Shown here in pieces: positions 35,670-44,174 of a stretch of 44,174 bases of DNA. This DNA is from Methylococcaceae bacterium UBA4132 (GTDB lineage Bacteria > Pseudomonadota > Gammaproteobacteria > Methylococcales > Methylomonadaceae). Positions within the stretch are counted from its first letter, which is position 1; each line of letters starts with the position of its first letter. Made by a program: the position numbers and the translations under genes. The notes beneath the pieces are model-generated. The model saw nothing but the letters and a program-made list of their open reading frames with translations, was not told where the DNA came from and did not search any database. The stretch lies in contig DFWO01000118.1 of NCBI GenBank assembly GCA_002380945.1, positions 1-44,174 on the forward strand, in the 5' to 3' direction.

Positions 35670-38038
35670 TAAAACGCAGCTTAATTTATTTGGTGTCAAT
35701 CAGCTTAGGGCTAGTGCTGATTTTGATAGCGAGTGCTTATTGGTTATTACACAGTTCGTTAGCTCGCTTAGATGGTGAAATACCGTTAAGCAAACTGTCC
35801 GCGCCTGTTACGGTAACAACGGATAATCATGGTATTCCAGCGATTCATGCCAATAACCGCCTCGATGCAGTACGCAGTTTGGGTTATATCACCGCGCAAG
35901 ATCGTTTATTTCAAATGGATTTAATGCGCCGTAAAAATGCAGGGCGTTTAGCCGAATTGTTTGGACGCATGGCGGTGGATAGCGACATCAACGCTAGAAC
36001 GTACGGTTTTCATCGCGTGGCTGACACAGTATCGGCTCAATTGCCTGAACAACACAAACAGTATTTGCAAGCCTACGCCGATGGGGTGAATGATTTTATT
36101 CAATCGACCAACGCGCTACCGTTTGAATTCACGGTATTAAGTTATCAGCCCGAACCTTGGCAAACGAAAGACAGTGTTTTAGTAGCGTTAGGTATGTTCG
36201 ATATGCTGACTTCATGGACGGAACAAGAAGAGCGTATGCTGACAGTGATGGAAAAAACTTTGCCCGCTGACGTGGTGGCTTTTTTGACACCAGATACCGA
36301 TGTTTTCACTGATAGTCTGTTGAATAACGCACCCTCGGCACGTCCTGCACAAAAAATACCTGTTGCCGCATTGCAAGCATTACTTTCACTTCCACCCTTA
36401 GCCGATGCGGTAAAGTTACACGATTTTTTTGTCGGTTCTAATGCGTGGGTTGTTTCTGGCACAAAAACGCCTGATAAACGGGCAATTTTGGCAAATGATA
36501 TGCACTTAGGGTTATCAGTACCAACGATTTGGTATCGTTATGAAATGACTGTTGGTACAGATCACAATGCGGGTGTGATGTTAGCTGGACTACCATTATT
36601 AATTGTAGGCAGTAACAATACACTAGCGTGGGGTAGTACCAATTTATCAGGCGATTTTTTGGATTTAGTCAGTCTGGAACTTAATCCCACTAATGCCAAT
36701 GAATATAAAGTGAGCGACCATTGGCAAGCGTTTGACACTATCAATGAAAGCATTGCCGTTAAAGGTGAAGAAAATCAGTTTATTCAAGTTAAACAAACTA
36801 TTTGGGGACCTGTTTCTACGCAATCCTTATTAAATAATCCCGTTGCTATTCATTGGACAGCCTTGGATGCGAAAGCGGTTAATCTGAACTTAATGGATTT
36901 AGAAGCGGCAAAAACCGTCCAGCAAGCTGTTGACATTGTGAATAAAGCGGGTAGTCCACAACTCAATATGTTATTTGCCGATAATAATGGACAGATTGCA
37001 TGGACAACAACAGGGAAAATTCCTAAACGCTATGGCAATGATGGTGCGGTTAGCCGCTCATGGGCAGATGGTAAAGCGGGTTGGCAAGGTTATGTGTCTA
37101 GCGATGAATTACCCAAACAAATTAATCCGCCAGAAGGTGTGTTAATGTCGGCTAATGATCGCCGTTTGGGTAAACAATACCCTTACGTTATTGGGCGACA
37201 ATTTGCCAATGGTTATCGGGCTTATCGTATTAAGCAACGGCTTAATGAATTACAAACACTCAATGAATGGTCGATGTTTGAATTACAACTTGACACTGAA
37301 AGCGAGTATTACCATTTTTACCAACAGCTTGCTTTAACGGTTTTGACTCCCAATCTGATAGCACAACAGCCAGAACTGGGTGAAATTCGTGATTATTTAT
37401 TGGCATGGAATGGTAAAGCGGATGTGCAGAGTTTAGGCTTTGCTTTATTGGAAAAATTCCGCGAACAGCTTGCAAAATCAGTATTTAGCCCTTTTGTAGC
37501 GGCTTGTAAGCAAGTGGATAAAAATTTTGATTATTCATGGTCGTATGTCGATACGCCGTTACAAGCCCTGTTGACCGAAAAACCCGCGCAATTATTGCCC
37601 GATAAGCATTATGCTGATTGGAATGGGTTTATTTTGGCACAACTACAACACAGTACTGAACAATTAAAAGCTAACTACCCCGATAAAAAACTGTCCGAAT
37701 TAACATGGGGAATGGTTAATAAAGCGAAAGTCAAACATCCGTTTTCCGATGCCATGCCCTTGCTTAGTAAGCTATTGGATATGCCAGAAGATGAATTGGC
37801 AGGTTGTGGTGGTTCCTGTGTGCGTGCTGTCGGTGCAGATTTTGGCGCGAGTGAACGCATGGTGGTATCACCTGCACATTTAGACGACGCTATTTTACAG
37901 TTGCCAGCGGGGCAATCGGCACATCCTTTATCGCCTTATTATCGTGACCAACAGGTATATTGGGTACAAGGCTTAGCTATACCGTTATTGGCAGGAAAAT
38001 CACAACATAGTTTGGTATTTAAACCGAATGCGCCGTAA
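35666..38038 (+). CDS. PvdQ-like penicillin acylase family N-acyl hydrolase
   Basis: A periplasmic Ntn hydrolase of 790 residues (PvdQ is 762). Residues 5-28 form an uncleaved-looking signal/anchor helix. The alpha chain begins VTVTTDNHGIPAIHA and includes QDRLFQMDLMRRKNAGRLAELFG. The autocatalytic cleavage site is FFVG/SNAWVVSG, which would make Ser258 the N-terminal nucleophile of the beta chain. GSNNTLAWGSTN and the PQLNMLFADNNGQIAW segment are family landmarks. Known role of PvdQ: removing the fatty acid from acylated ferribactin, and from N-acyl homoserine lactones. Here it is coupled to the exporter, so the predicted job is deacylation of the FAAL-primed peptide. Relatives can also be generic acylases, so the substrate is inference. 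Confidence 0.9.
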   Translation: MIKRSLIYLVSISLGLVLILIASAYWLLHSSLARLDGEIPLSKLSAPVTVTTDNHGIPAIHANNRLDAVRSLGYITAQDRLFQMDLMRRKNAGRLAELFGRMAVDSDINARTYGFHRVADTVSAQLPEQHKQYLQAYADGVNDFIQSTNALPFEFTVLSYQPEPWQTKDSVLVALGMFDMLTSWTEQEERMLTVMEKTLPADVVAFLTPDTDVFTDSLLNNAPSARPAQKIPVAALQALLSLPPLADAVKLHDFFVGSNAWVVSGTKTPDKRAILANDMHLGLSVPTIWYRYEMTVGTDHNAGVMLAGLPLLIVGSNNTLAWGSTNLSGDFLDLVSLELNPTNANEYKVSDHWQAFDTINESIAVKGEENQFIQVKQTIWGPVSTQSLLNNPVAIHWTALDAKAVNLNLMDLEAAKTVQQAVDIVNKAGSPQLNMLFADNNGQIAWTTTGKIPKRYGNDGAVSRSWADGKAGWQGYVSSDELPKQINPPEGVLMSANDRRLGKQYPYVIGRQFANGYRAYRIKQRLNELQTLNEWSMFELQLDTESEYYHFYQQLALTVLTPNLIAQQPELGEIRDYLLAWNGKADVQSLGFALLEKFREQLAKSVFSPFVAACKQVDKNFDYSWSYVDTPLQALLTEKPAQLLPDKHYADWNGFILAQLQHSTEQLKANYPDKKLSELTWGMVNKAKVKHPFSDAMPLLSKLLDMPEDELAGCGGSCVRAVGADFGASERMVVSPAHLDDAILQLPAGQSAHPLSPYYRDQQVYWVQGLAIPLLAGKSQHSLVFKPNAP

Positions 38039-39371
38039 GTTTTTCCCGTTATTCATGTTGTTAGTTATAACAAGCTGTAGCACTGCGCCAAAACGGGATA
38101 TTGCCGTATCATCGCCTAACCAATGGACAGCCAATAGTGCAGTTAGCTCTAAAATCGCCACGCAATGGCTGAATGAATTTTCTGATAACACGTTGACGGC
38201 TTTAGTTCATGAAGGACTAGACCATAATTACGACTTACAAGCGGCTGCGTTAAGAATTAATGCTGCGCGTGAACAAGCGATTATCGACGGTGCGCCGCGT
38301 TTACCGCACCTAGAGGCTTCAGCAGGTTATCAACATGGTAAAAATTCACAAAACAGTGCATCGGGTTCGTTTGCTGGGCTGTTTAATTTGAGTTGGGAAC
38401 TCGATGTTTGGGGGCGCATACGCAATAGTCAACAAGCTGCCGAACAAGAGGCGGTCGCTGTCGCTGAAGATTATCACGCTGCAAAGCTCTCCTTAGCCGC
38501 TCGCACTGCACAAAGTTATTTTGATTTAATCGAAGCCAATCTTCAGGTTGCCGTCGCAGAACAATCCATGAAAGACAGACGTACCATTTCCGAATTAGTA
38601 CGCGGACGTTTTGAACGTGGTTTAACAGGTGGTTTAGATTTACGATTGGTGTTGACTGATTTAGCCAATGCCGAAGCGGCACTTGCCACCGCGCGGAATC
38701 AAGTGCAGTTTGTTACACGCCATTTAGAAGTCTTATTGGGACGTTATCCTAGTGGCGCATTACAGCAACACGCCAAACTCCCCATGCCACCCGCCGCTAT
38801 TGCCGCAGGTTTACCCTCCGAATTATTAACCCGTCGTCCTGATCTAATCGCCGCTTTGCAACGGGTGCAAGCAACCGATTCACGTTTAGCCAGTGCGAAA
38901 CAAGCGTTATTACCACGCATTACTTTAACGGCTAGCGGTGGCAGTAGTGCGGCGTTGAGCGACATCATTGATCCGCGTTCGGCGGCGTGGAATTTAGCAA
39001 CGGGTTTATTGCAACCAATTTTTACGGGTGGACGGTTAGAGGCGAATATGCGTTTAAATGAAGCCCAAATGAAAGAATCCGTTAATTTATATCACAGTAC
39101 CGCGCTCAATGCGTTTCGTGAAGTGGAACAAGCCTTAGCCGCTGAACAATGGCTACGCGCACAGGAAAAAGCTCTGCAAGAAGCGGTCGAACAAACTGAA
39201 GCCAGTCGCAAACTGGCTGTGTATTCTTATGGTCAGGGTTTGATTCAAATTTTAACTTTACTCGATAGTTACCGCAGTACCTTCACTGCTCAAAGCGATT
39301 ACTTAACGGTACAGCGACAATTATTAAATAATCGCATTAATCTGTATTTAGCATTAGGCGGTGGCGTGTAG
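38028..39371 (+). CDS. Outer-membrane efflux lipoprotein, NodT/OprM family
   Basis: Outer-membrane channel of a tripartite exporter, 447 residues. A lipoprotein signal ends at Cys17 in LLVITSC. Two TolC-like repeats follow (about 35-225 and 235-440), with LDLRLVLTDLANAEAALATARNQ and GLPSELLTRRPDLIAALQRVQATDSRLASAK as typical NodT-family landmarks. Its start overlaps the end of the acylase gene by 11 bases in another frame and it is followed without a gap by the adaptor gene. In pyoverdine export the matching part is OpmQ. Confidence 0.92.
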   Translation: MRRKFFPLFMLLVITSCSTAPKRDIAVSSPNQWTANSAVSSKIATQWLNEFSDNTLTALVHEGLDHNYDLQAAALRINAAREQAIIDGAPRLPHLEASAGYQHGKNSQNSASGSFAGLFNLSWELDVWGRIRNSQQAAEQEAVAVAEDYHAAKLSLAARTAQSYFDLIEANLQVAVAEQSMKDRRTISELVRGRFERGLTGGLDLRLVLTDLANAEAALATARNQVQFVTRHLEVLLGRYPSGALQQHAKLPMPPAAIAAGLPSELLTRRPDLIAALQRVQATDSRLASAKQALLPRITLTASGGSSAALSDIIDPRSAAWNLATGLLQPIFTGGRLEANMRLNEAQMKESVNLYHSTALNAFREVEQALAAEQWLRAQEKALQEAVEQTEASRKLAVYSYGQGLIQILTLLDSYRSTFTAQSDYLTVQRQLLNNRINLYLALGGGV

Positions 39372-40507
39372 TGAGCAAGCTAAAAATTATTTTGCCTATC
39401 ATCATGTTATTGCTAGGTGGTGCGGGGGCTTATGGACTAATAGCGACCAAACCTGTCTTAGAGCCAGAAAAAACGACCGACACTATTCCTGTCGTTACAG
39501 TAATTAAAGCACAGCCGCAAACTCTACAACTCAATGTGTCTTCGCAAGGCATCGTCAAACCACGTCATGAGCTGGATTTGAGTGCCGAAGTATCGGGTAA
39601 AGTAGTTTACTTGCATCCCAATTTTGTCGCGGGCGGTTTTTTTAATAAAAATGACGTATTAGTACGCATAGACTCACGCAACACCGATGCGGCTATTGTT
39701 CAAGCACAAGCACAAATTGCCGAAGCCAAACGCCAACTTGCTACTGAACAAGCCCAAGCCGAACAAGCCCGCACTGAATGGCAAGCCTTAGGCAAAGGAC
39801 AAGCATCGGCTTTAGTGATGCGGGAACCGCAACTTGCCGAAGCACGCGCCAAACTAAAATCCGCTGAAAGCACGTTACTACAAGCCACTATTCAAGGTGA
39901 GCGTTGTGAATTACACGCGCCTTTTACAGGACGCTTTGCTAGCAAAGCTATTGCCTTAGGGCAAATCATTCAAACAGGCGAAAAATTAGCACAACTTTAT
40001 GCAACTGATGTGGCAGAAGTGCGTTTACCTGTCGCTTTGGAGCAATTGGCTTATCTCGACATTGCGCTTAATCAGCAACCGCAAAAACCGATTAAAGTGA
40101 CACTCAGCACACAATTGGCAGGCACATTGCAGACGTGGCAAGCTCATATTGTGCGTACTGAGGGTATGGTGGATGAAAGTACGGGTGTTATTTATCTGGT
40201 TGCCGAAGTCAAACAGCCGTATCAAAGCGATAAACCGCTATTGAATGGTTTATTTGTGCAAGCTGATATTCAAGGCAAAGCCCTAGACAATCTTTTTGCA
40301 TTGCCACAGCAAGCAGTGAATGGCTCTCAAACTGTGTTGATTGTCGATAACAAACAACAATTGCATAGCCGTCATCTCGACGTATTACGCACTGAACCCA
40401 ACCGTATCTTGATAAAAGACGGTTTACACGCAGGAGAGCGCATTGTGACTTCGGGCATTGATGTGCCTATTGAAGGCATGACGGTACAAGTGGACGACGC
40501 TAAATAA
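39371..40507 (+). CDS. RND efflux periplasmic adaptor (membrane fusion protein)
   Basis: A 378-residue HlyD/MexA-type adaptor linking the RND pump to the outer-membrane channel. A single N-terminal helix (about 4-24) anchors it, with no lipobox. Then come a barrel-sandwich half motif (GIVKPRHELDLSAEVSGKVVYLHPNFVAGGFF, about 60-90), an alanine-rich coiled-coil hairpin (about 110-170), the second half ELHAPFTGRFASKAIALGQIIQTGEKLAQLY, and a beta-barrel. It starts with GTG, whose first base is the last base of the preceding stop codon. No ATG fits at this end. Confidence 0.9.
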   Translation: MSKLKIILPIIMLLLGGAGAYGLIATKPVLEPEKTTDTIPVVTVIKAQPQTLQLNVSSQGIVKPRHELDLSAEVSGKVVYLHPNFVAGGFFNKNDVLVRIDSRNTDAAIVQAQAQIAEAKRQLATEQAQAEQARTEWQALGKGQASALVMREPQLAEARAKLKSAESTLLQATIQGERCELHAPFTGRFASKAIALGQIIQTGEKLAQLYATDVAEVRLPVALEQLAYLDIALNQQPQKPIKVTLSTQLAGTLQTWQAHIVRTEGMVDESTGVIYLVAEVKQPYQSDKPLLNGLFVQADIQGKALDNLFALPQQAVNGSQTVLIVDNKQQLHSRHLDVLRTEPNRILIKDGLHAGERIVTSGIDVPIEGMTVQVDDAK

Positions 40508-43500
40508 TGGCTGTAGCTAACCGAGAACCACGCGGCTTATTGGCTTGGTTTGCCAGTAATTCAGTCGCCGCTAATTTGTTAATGTTGCTGATTTTTATCG
40601 GCGGTATTATTGGTTTTAATATCGTCGATAAAGAAGTTTTTCCGCGTTTTAATCTACATAAAATTGATATTGTTGCCTTATATCCCAGTGCAGGACCTTT
40701 AGAAATTGAACAATCGCTGTGTATCCGCATAGAAAATGCCATTGCCGAACGCGAAGGTGTTAAACGGCTCAATAGTCAAATCACCGAAGGTCAGTGTCGT
40801 ATCACGGTGGCGATTTTGCCAGACCAAGATCAAGAGCAAATGATTAATGCTTTACGCGCTAGCATTCAAAGCATTCCGCGTTTACCTAAAGACATAGAAA
40901 GTATCACCGTACAAGCCGCCACGCGTGATGATGATTCTGGGGTGATTTGGGTAGCATTACATGGCGCGACCAATGCACTCGATTTACAGCGTTACGGTGA
41001 AACCGTCAGAGCAGACTTGGAACGTATTGACGGTGTGCGTTTAGTCCGAAACTACAATGAACTGGCTTATGAGGTGTCCATTGAGGTCTCAGCGGCAAAA
41101 TTGCGCCACTATCAACTGTCCTTGCATGATGTCACCGATGCCATACACCGCAGTTCGTTAAATCAATCCAACGGTTTGGTAAAAACGCCTGCGGGTGAAT
41201 TATCGCTGCGTGTGCAAGCCAAAGCCAGTGATGTCGAAAGTCTAAACAATATCGTATTACGCACCAATCCAGATGGTACACAACTACGCTTAGGTAGCGT
41301 AGCAACTATTCAAGATGGTTTAGAAGAACGCTTATCTGAATGGCATCATAACGGTGAAACTGCGCAAGGCTGGGAAATTCACACCAAACACAGTTCGGTT
41401 GAAGTTGCACGGCAAGTGAAACGCTATGTGGCTGAAAGACAAGCAACACTTCCTAAAGGTTTGGTGATGACCACTTGGTGGGATAATTCGCAAGCCTACG
41501 ATGAGCGCGTTGATACACTGATTGAAGATGGCGTAAGCGGCTTTGTGTTGGTGTGTTTAGTACTGACGCTGTTTTTACAATTGCGCGTTGCCGTTTGGGC
41601 AGGTGTTGGTATTTTTACCTCCATACTGGGTGCGTTATGGTTTATGCCTATGCTGGATGTTTCGCTCAATATGTTGTCGCTGTTTGGCTTTTTATTAGCA
41701 ATGGGTATTTTAGTTGATGATGCCATCATCATCGGTGAAAGCATTTTTTCACTGCAAGAACAAGGGCAATCGCCTCTTGAAGCGGCAATTAACGGCGTAC
41801 AAGCAGTCGCCTTGCCTGTCGTATTAGCTGTGTTGGTTTCTTTGGTAGCGTTTTTACCCAGTTTATTTTTACCTGGTTGGGCAGGGCGCATGATGCAGCC
41901 GATTTGCTTAGTGATGATTTTAACGCTGGTGTTTTCATTGGTAGAAGCCTTGCTAATTTTGCCATCGCATTTAGCCGCGCCCACTGCTAAGCAAACCAAG
42001 CCTTCTAAATTGGCAGGCATACGCGCTTATCTTAACCAAGGCTTAGACGGCTTTGTCAATCGCTACTACCGCCCATTTTTACAATTCGCTTTACAGTGGC
42101 GGTATCTAACCGTTGCTTGTTTTATGATGTTATTGCTACTCTGTGTTGCGTGGGTGGAAAGCGGACGCATACGGCTATCCTTACAAGCCGATGTCGTGAA
42201 AGACAGTTTTTGGGTATCACTCACCACCCCAGAAGATTTACCCTACAGCGAAACGCGTAACCGTGCCAAACAAGTTGAACAAGCATTTTTTGCCTTGCGT
42301 GATGAATTAAATGCCGAAACACCGAATCAACCCAGTGTAGTTGTCGGTTTAGAAACCATGATTTGGGAACATGGTGCGGGATTTTGGACAGAATTTTCCC
42401 CCGAAGGAAGACAACGTTTAAAGGTTGAAGAGTTTATTAATGAATGGCGCAAACGAGTTGGTGATTTAGGGCGTACTAAAATTGATTTTCTATATAAAGA
42501 AGGCGATGTGCCTTACGATTTAGAATTTGATTTAGGGGCGACCAATCCAGACGTATTACCCGAAGCCGCTGAACAACTTAAAGCCATACTCGCCAGTTAT
42601 ACAGGCGTTTTTGATGTCATAGATTCAGCAGAATCGGGCAAACCTGAAATTCGTCTGAGCTTGAAATCCAATGCCGAACACACTGGCTTACGTCTGGAAC
42701 AACTGTCTGAACAAGTCCACCATGCTTATTATGGCGATGAAGTGGAACGCCTACAACGTGGACGCAATGAAGTTAAAGTCATGGTGCGTTATCCGCGTTC
42801 AGAACGACAATCCTTGGATAATCTGCGTGAATTGCCCATACAATTACCCAACGGACAAACTACTCCGTTGGGCAGTGTTGCAGATGTTGCCTTTGAAGAG
42901 GGCGTGAGTAAAATTATTCGTCAAGATCGCCGCCGCGTTCTCAAAGTACAAGCGCGGGTTGATAGCCATAAAGTTGATGTCAACGCGCTGTATGACAAGC
43001 TAGAAGCCAATGAACTGAAAGCCTTACAACAGCGTTATGCAGGTTTAAGTATCGATGTTGGGCAATCCCATCAAGAACAAAAACTCATGATGACCGCGTT
43101 GCAACAAAATACTCTGATTTCCTTGTTGGTGATTTATGTGTTGATTGCTGTGCCGTTCCGCTCTTACACTAAACCGTTGATTTTTTTACTCGCAGCACCT
43201 GTTGCATGGTGTGGTGCAGTCATAGCACACGGTGTAGTCGGTTTACCGTTATCCATGGAATCCTTAGTCGGCATGGTGGCTGCAAGTGGTGTAGTGGTCA
43301 ATGACAGCTTGGTGTTACTCGACTATCTACGCGAAAACAACGACGCAGAAAAACCAATAGCCGACTTAATTTGTGCTGCCTGTACCTCACGATTTCGTCC
43401 GATTTTTCTCGCCTTTCTAACTAACTTTGCAGGTTTTCTACCGACACTATTAGAAACCAGCCCGCAAGCTCAATTTTTAATTCCGATGACCTTATCGTTA

Positions 43501-43578
43501 TCAGCAGGTTTGTTAATAGGTATGGCAGCGAGTTTGATTCTAACACCTGTTTGTTATGCAATTTTGGGTAAGGCTTGA
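40507..43578 (+). CDS. RND-family inner-membrane efflux pump
   Basis: A proton-driven exporter of 1023 residues, AcrB/HAE1-like. TM1 is near 20-40, TM2-6 near 340-470, and the second set near 535 and 870-1020. The proton-relay aspartates of TM4 are D404-D405 in AMGILVDDAIIIGESIF. The second membrane half ends with GMVAASGVVVNDSLVLLDYL and TLSLSAGLLIGMAASLILTPVCYAIL. It shares one base with the adaptor stop. The set acylase-channel-adaptor-pump suggests final export of the matured peptide from periplasm to outside. Pyoverdine uses an ABC-type pump, PvdRT, for this step, so the RND type is a substitution, or the three genes may be a drug exporter. Confidence 0.93.
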   Translation: MAVANREPRGLLAWFASNSVAANLLMLLIFIGGIIGFNIVDKEVFPRFNLHKIDIVALYPSAGPLEIEQSLCIRIENAIAEREGVKRLNSQITEGQCRITVAILPDQDQEQMINALRASIQSIPRLPKDIESITVQAATRDDDSGVIWVALHGATNALDLQRYGETVRADLERIDGVRLVRNYNELAYEVSIEVSAAKLRHYQLSLHDVTDAIHRSSLNQSNGLVKTPAGELSLRVQAKASDVESLNNIVLRTNPDGTQLRLGSVATIQDGLEERLSEWHHNGETAQGWEIHTKHSSVEVARQVKRYVAERQATLPKGLVMTTWWDNSQAYDERVDTLIEDGVSGFVLVCLVLTLFLQLRVAVWAGVGIFTSILGALWFMPMLDVSLNMLSLFGFLLAMGILVDDAIIIGESIFSLQEQGQSPLEAAINGVQAVALPVVLAVLVSLVAFLPSLFLPGWAGRMMQPICLVMILTLVFSLVEALLILPSHLAAPTAKQTKPSKLAGIRAYLNQGLDGFVNRYYRPFLQFALQWRYLTVACFMMLLLLCVAWVESGRIRLSLQADVVKDSFWVSLTTPEDLPYSETRNRAKQVEQAFFALRDELNAETPNQPSVVVGLETMIWEHGAGFWTEFSPEGRQRLKVEEFINEWRKRVGDLGRTKIDFLYKEGDVPYDLEFDLGATNPDVLPEAAEQLKAILASYTGVFDVIDSAESGKPEIRLSLKSNAEHTGLRLEQLSEQVHHAYYGDEVERLQRGRNEVKVMVRYPRSERQSLDNLRELPIQLPNGQTTPLGSVADVAFEEGVSKIIRQDRRRVLKVQARVDSHKVDVNALYDKLEANELKALQQRYAGLSIDVGQSHQEQKLMMTALQQNTLISLLVIYVLIAVPFRSYTKPLIFLLAAPVAWCGAVIAHGVVGLPLSMESLVGMVAASGVVVNDSLVLLDYLRENNDAEKPIADLICAACTSRFRPIFLAFLTNFAGFLPTLLETSPQAQFLIPMTLSLSAGLLIGMAASLILTPVCYAILGKA

Positions 43579-43632
43579 CTTTTCACAATTTATATAAGTT
43601 CTATAGGGGATGACACAGAATTCGGATTGGAT

Positions 43633-43700
43633 AAGCCGTGATTGTTATCAGCCACGACTCTCCTAAAGACCGTGCGTGCAAGTTTTTCCTCACACGGTTC
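43633..43700 (-). mobile_element. 3' end of a group II intron (domains V and VI), degenerate
   Basis: Read on the minus strand, GAACCGTGTGAGG-AAAAA-CTTGCACGCACGGTC (43700-43668) matches the shape and most bases of group II intron domain V (GAGCCGTATG...CGTACGGTTC), with one base missing near its 3' side and the AGC triad altered to AAC. Next to it GTCGTG...CACGGC (about 43657-43636) forms a domain-VI-like stem that pairs only if minus-sense RNA is made (one U:G pair). No reverse transcriptase is present. It is probably an inactive remnant. Confidence 0.6.
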
Positions 43701-43724
43701 AGGCTTTGTAACCACCTCACTTTA

Positions 43725-44125
43725 TCAAAGCTCATAATCATCATACATCTGTAACACTTCCTGTTGAATAATGTCCAGATAACTCAGAGTTGATGTAGTA
43801 TTGGAATGATTCAGTACCTTGGCAATAGGTACTGAATCCTTGCACATGACCATGCCCTGTGATTTATGCAGACTGTGTATGTTCTACTGCCTCTTTAAAG
43901 ACGCGACTAACCAACTCATAGGTTTGTTGTTAGCCCGATTGCTACGCACTTGAAACAGCCAGTATCACTAGGGTATTCCTGTCGTCTTCGGCTAATGACC
44001 ACAATAGCCGTTACATTTAATCGAATAACCTTTTGTTTCCCCGTTTTGGTTTCAATCAGCTTTAACGAACGTTCCTCCAAATTTAAGTCAGCGTATCTTA
44101 GATTAAGCAGATTACTAATCTAGGT
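43725..44125 (-). pseudogene. Decayed tyrosine recombinase (phage-integrase family)
   Basis: Three reading frames of the minus strand join to a recombinase C-terminal catalytic domain. Frame one gives ISNLLNLRYADLNLEERS (from 44119), then the KLIETKTGKQKVIRLN part, ending at a TGA at 43918-43916. A second gives LVSRVFKEAVEHTQSA. A third gives KDSVPIAKVLNHSNTTSTLSYL, with the expected nucleophile Tyr in TLSYL, and the tail EVLQMYDDYEL ending at the TGA 43727-43725. At least two frameshifts and the lost N-terminal half make it non-functional. It begins close to the right terminal repeat, so it probably belonged to the element bearing that end. Confidence 0.8.
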
Positions 44126-44154
44126 AATGGTTCAAGCCAGTGATTTATCATAAA

Positions 44155-44174
44155 TAGAAGTTACGCATTGACAG
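44155..44174. repeat. Right 20-bp terminal inverted repeat
   Basis: TAGAAGTTACGCATTGACAG is the exact reverse complement of bases 1-20. Inside it lies the decayed recombinase. The neighbouring inner bases do not match those of the left end. Confidence 0.9.

Noticed and set aside
41496..42020. A 174-codon open frame antisense to the RND pump gene
   Set aside because: It lies wholly inside a clear RND coding region and its translation is low-complexity with no recognisable domain. It is a shadow of the pump's codon pattern.

Overview
The window is a gammaproteobacterial-type chromosomal segment of moderate to low GC. Family content (FadE, Tex, an exosortase-associated TIGR04073 protein) and short dispersed palindromes, two of them inserted inside coding sequence, would suit a Thiotrichales/Beggiatoales-like or Methylococcales-like genome. 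That placement is inference and I cannot name the genus.

Layout. 1-6100 looks like housekeeping flank: membrane acyl-CoA dehydrogenase fadE (+), then three minus-strand genes, a small PepSY-like periplasmic protein, a TIGR04073 exosortase-associated protein and the RNA-binding transcription accessory protein tex. From 6461 to 32140 runs a tightly packed plus-strand operon: an ankyrin-repeat protein, four NRPS genes (FAAL-ACP-C-A-PCP; C-A-PCP; C-A-PCP-E-C-A-PCP; docking-C-A-PCP-reductase), a TonB-dependent siderophore receptor, a PepSY membrane protein and an Sfp-type phosphopantetheinyl transferase. 32321-33821 carries a minus-strand pair: a sulfotransferase fused to an SCP2-like domain, and MbtH. 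34044-43578 is a second plus-strand operon: PvdE-like ABC exporter, PvdQ-like Ntn acylase, outer-membrane factor, periplasmic adaptor and RND pump. The last 600 bp hold the 3' end (domains V-VI) of a group II intron and a decayed tyrosine recombinase. The window's two ends are perfect 20-bp inverted repeats, with a third diverged copy at 32302-32320.

How the genes fit together. The NRPS line has five modules, starts with a fatty acid activated by FAAL, and ends with a reductive-release domain. Reading the specificity residues by eye gives acyl-X-X-(D-)Thr-Y-X-aldehyde or -alcohol. X is the same ten-residue code in three domains and resembles histidine codes. Y resembles the N5-hydroxyornithine code. 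The surrounding genes repeat the pyoverdine logic with different parts: N-acylated precursor, export to the periplasm by a PvdE-type ABC protein, removal of the acyl chain by a PvdQ-type acylase, tripartite export, uptake by a TonB receptor and possible reduction by an FpvG-like PepSY protein. I do not recognise a described siderophore with this module order, so this is the best candidate for an undescribed system. No ornithine hydroxylase, catechol, chromophore, beta-hydroxylase or ECF sigma gene is present in the window.
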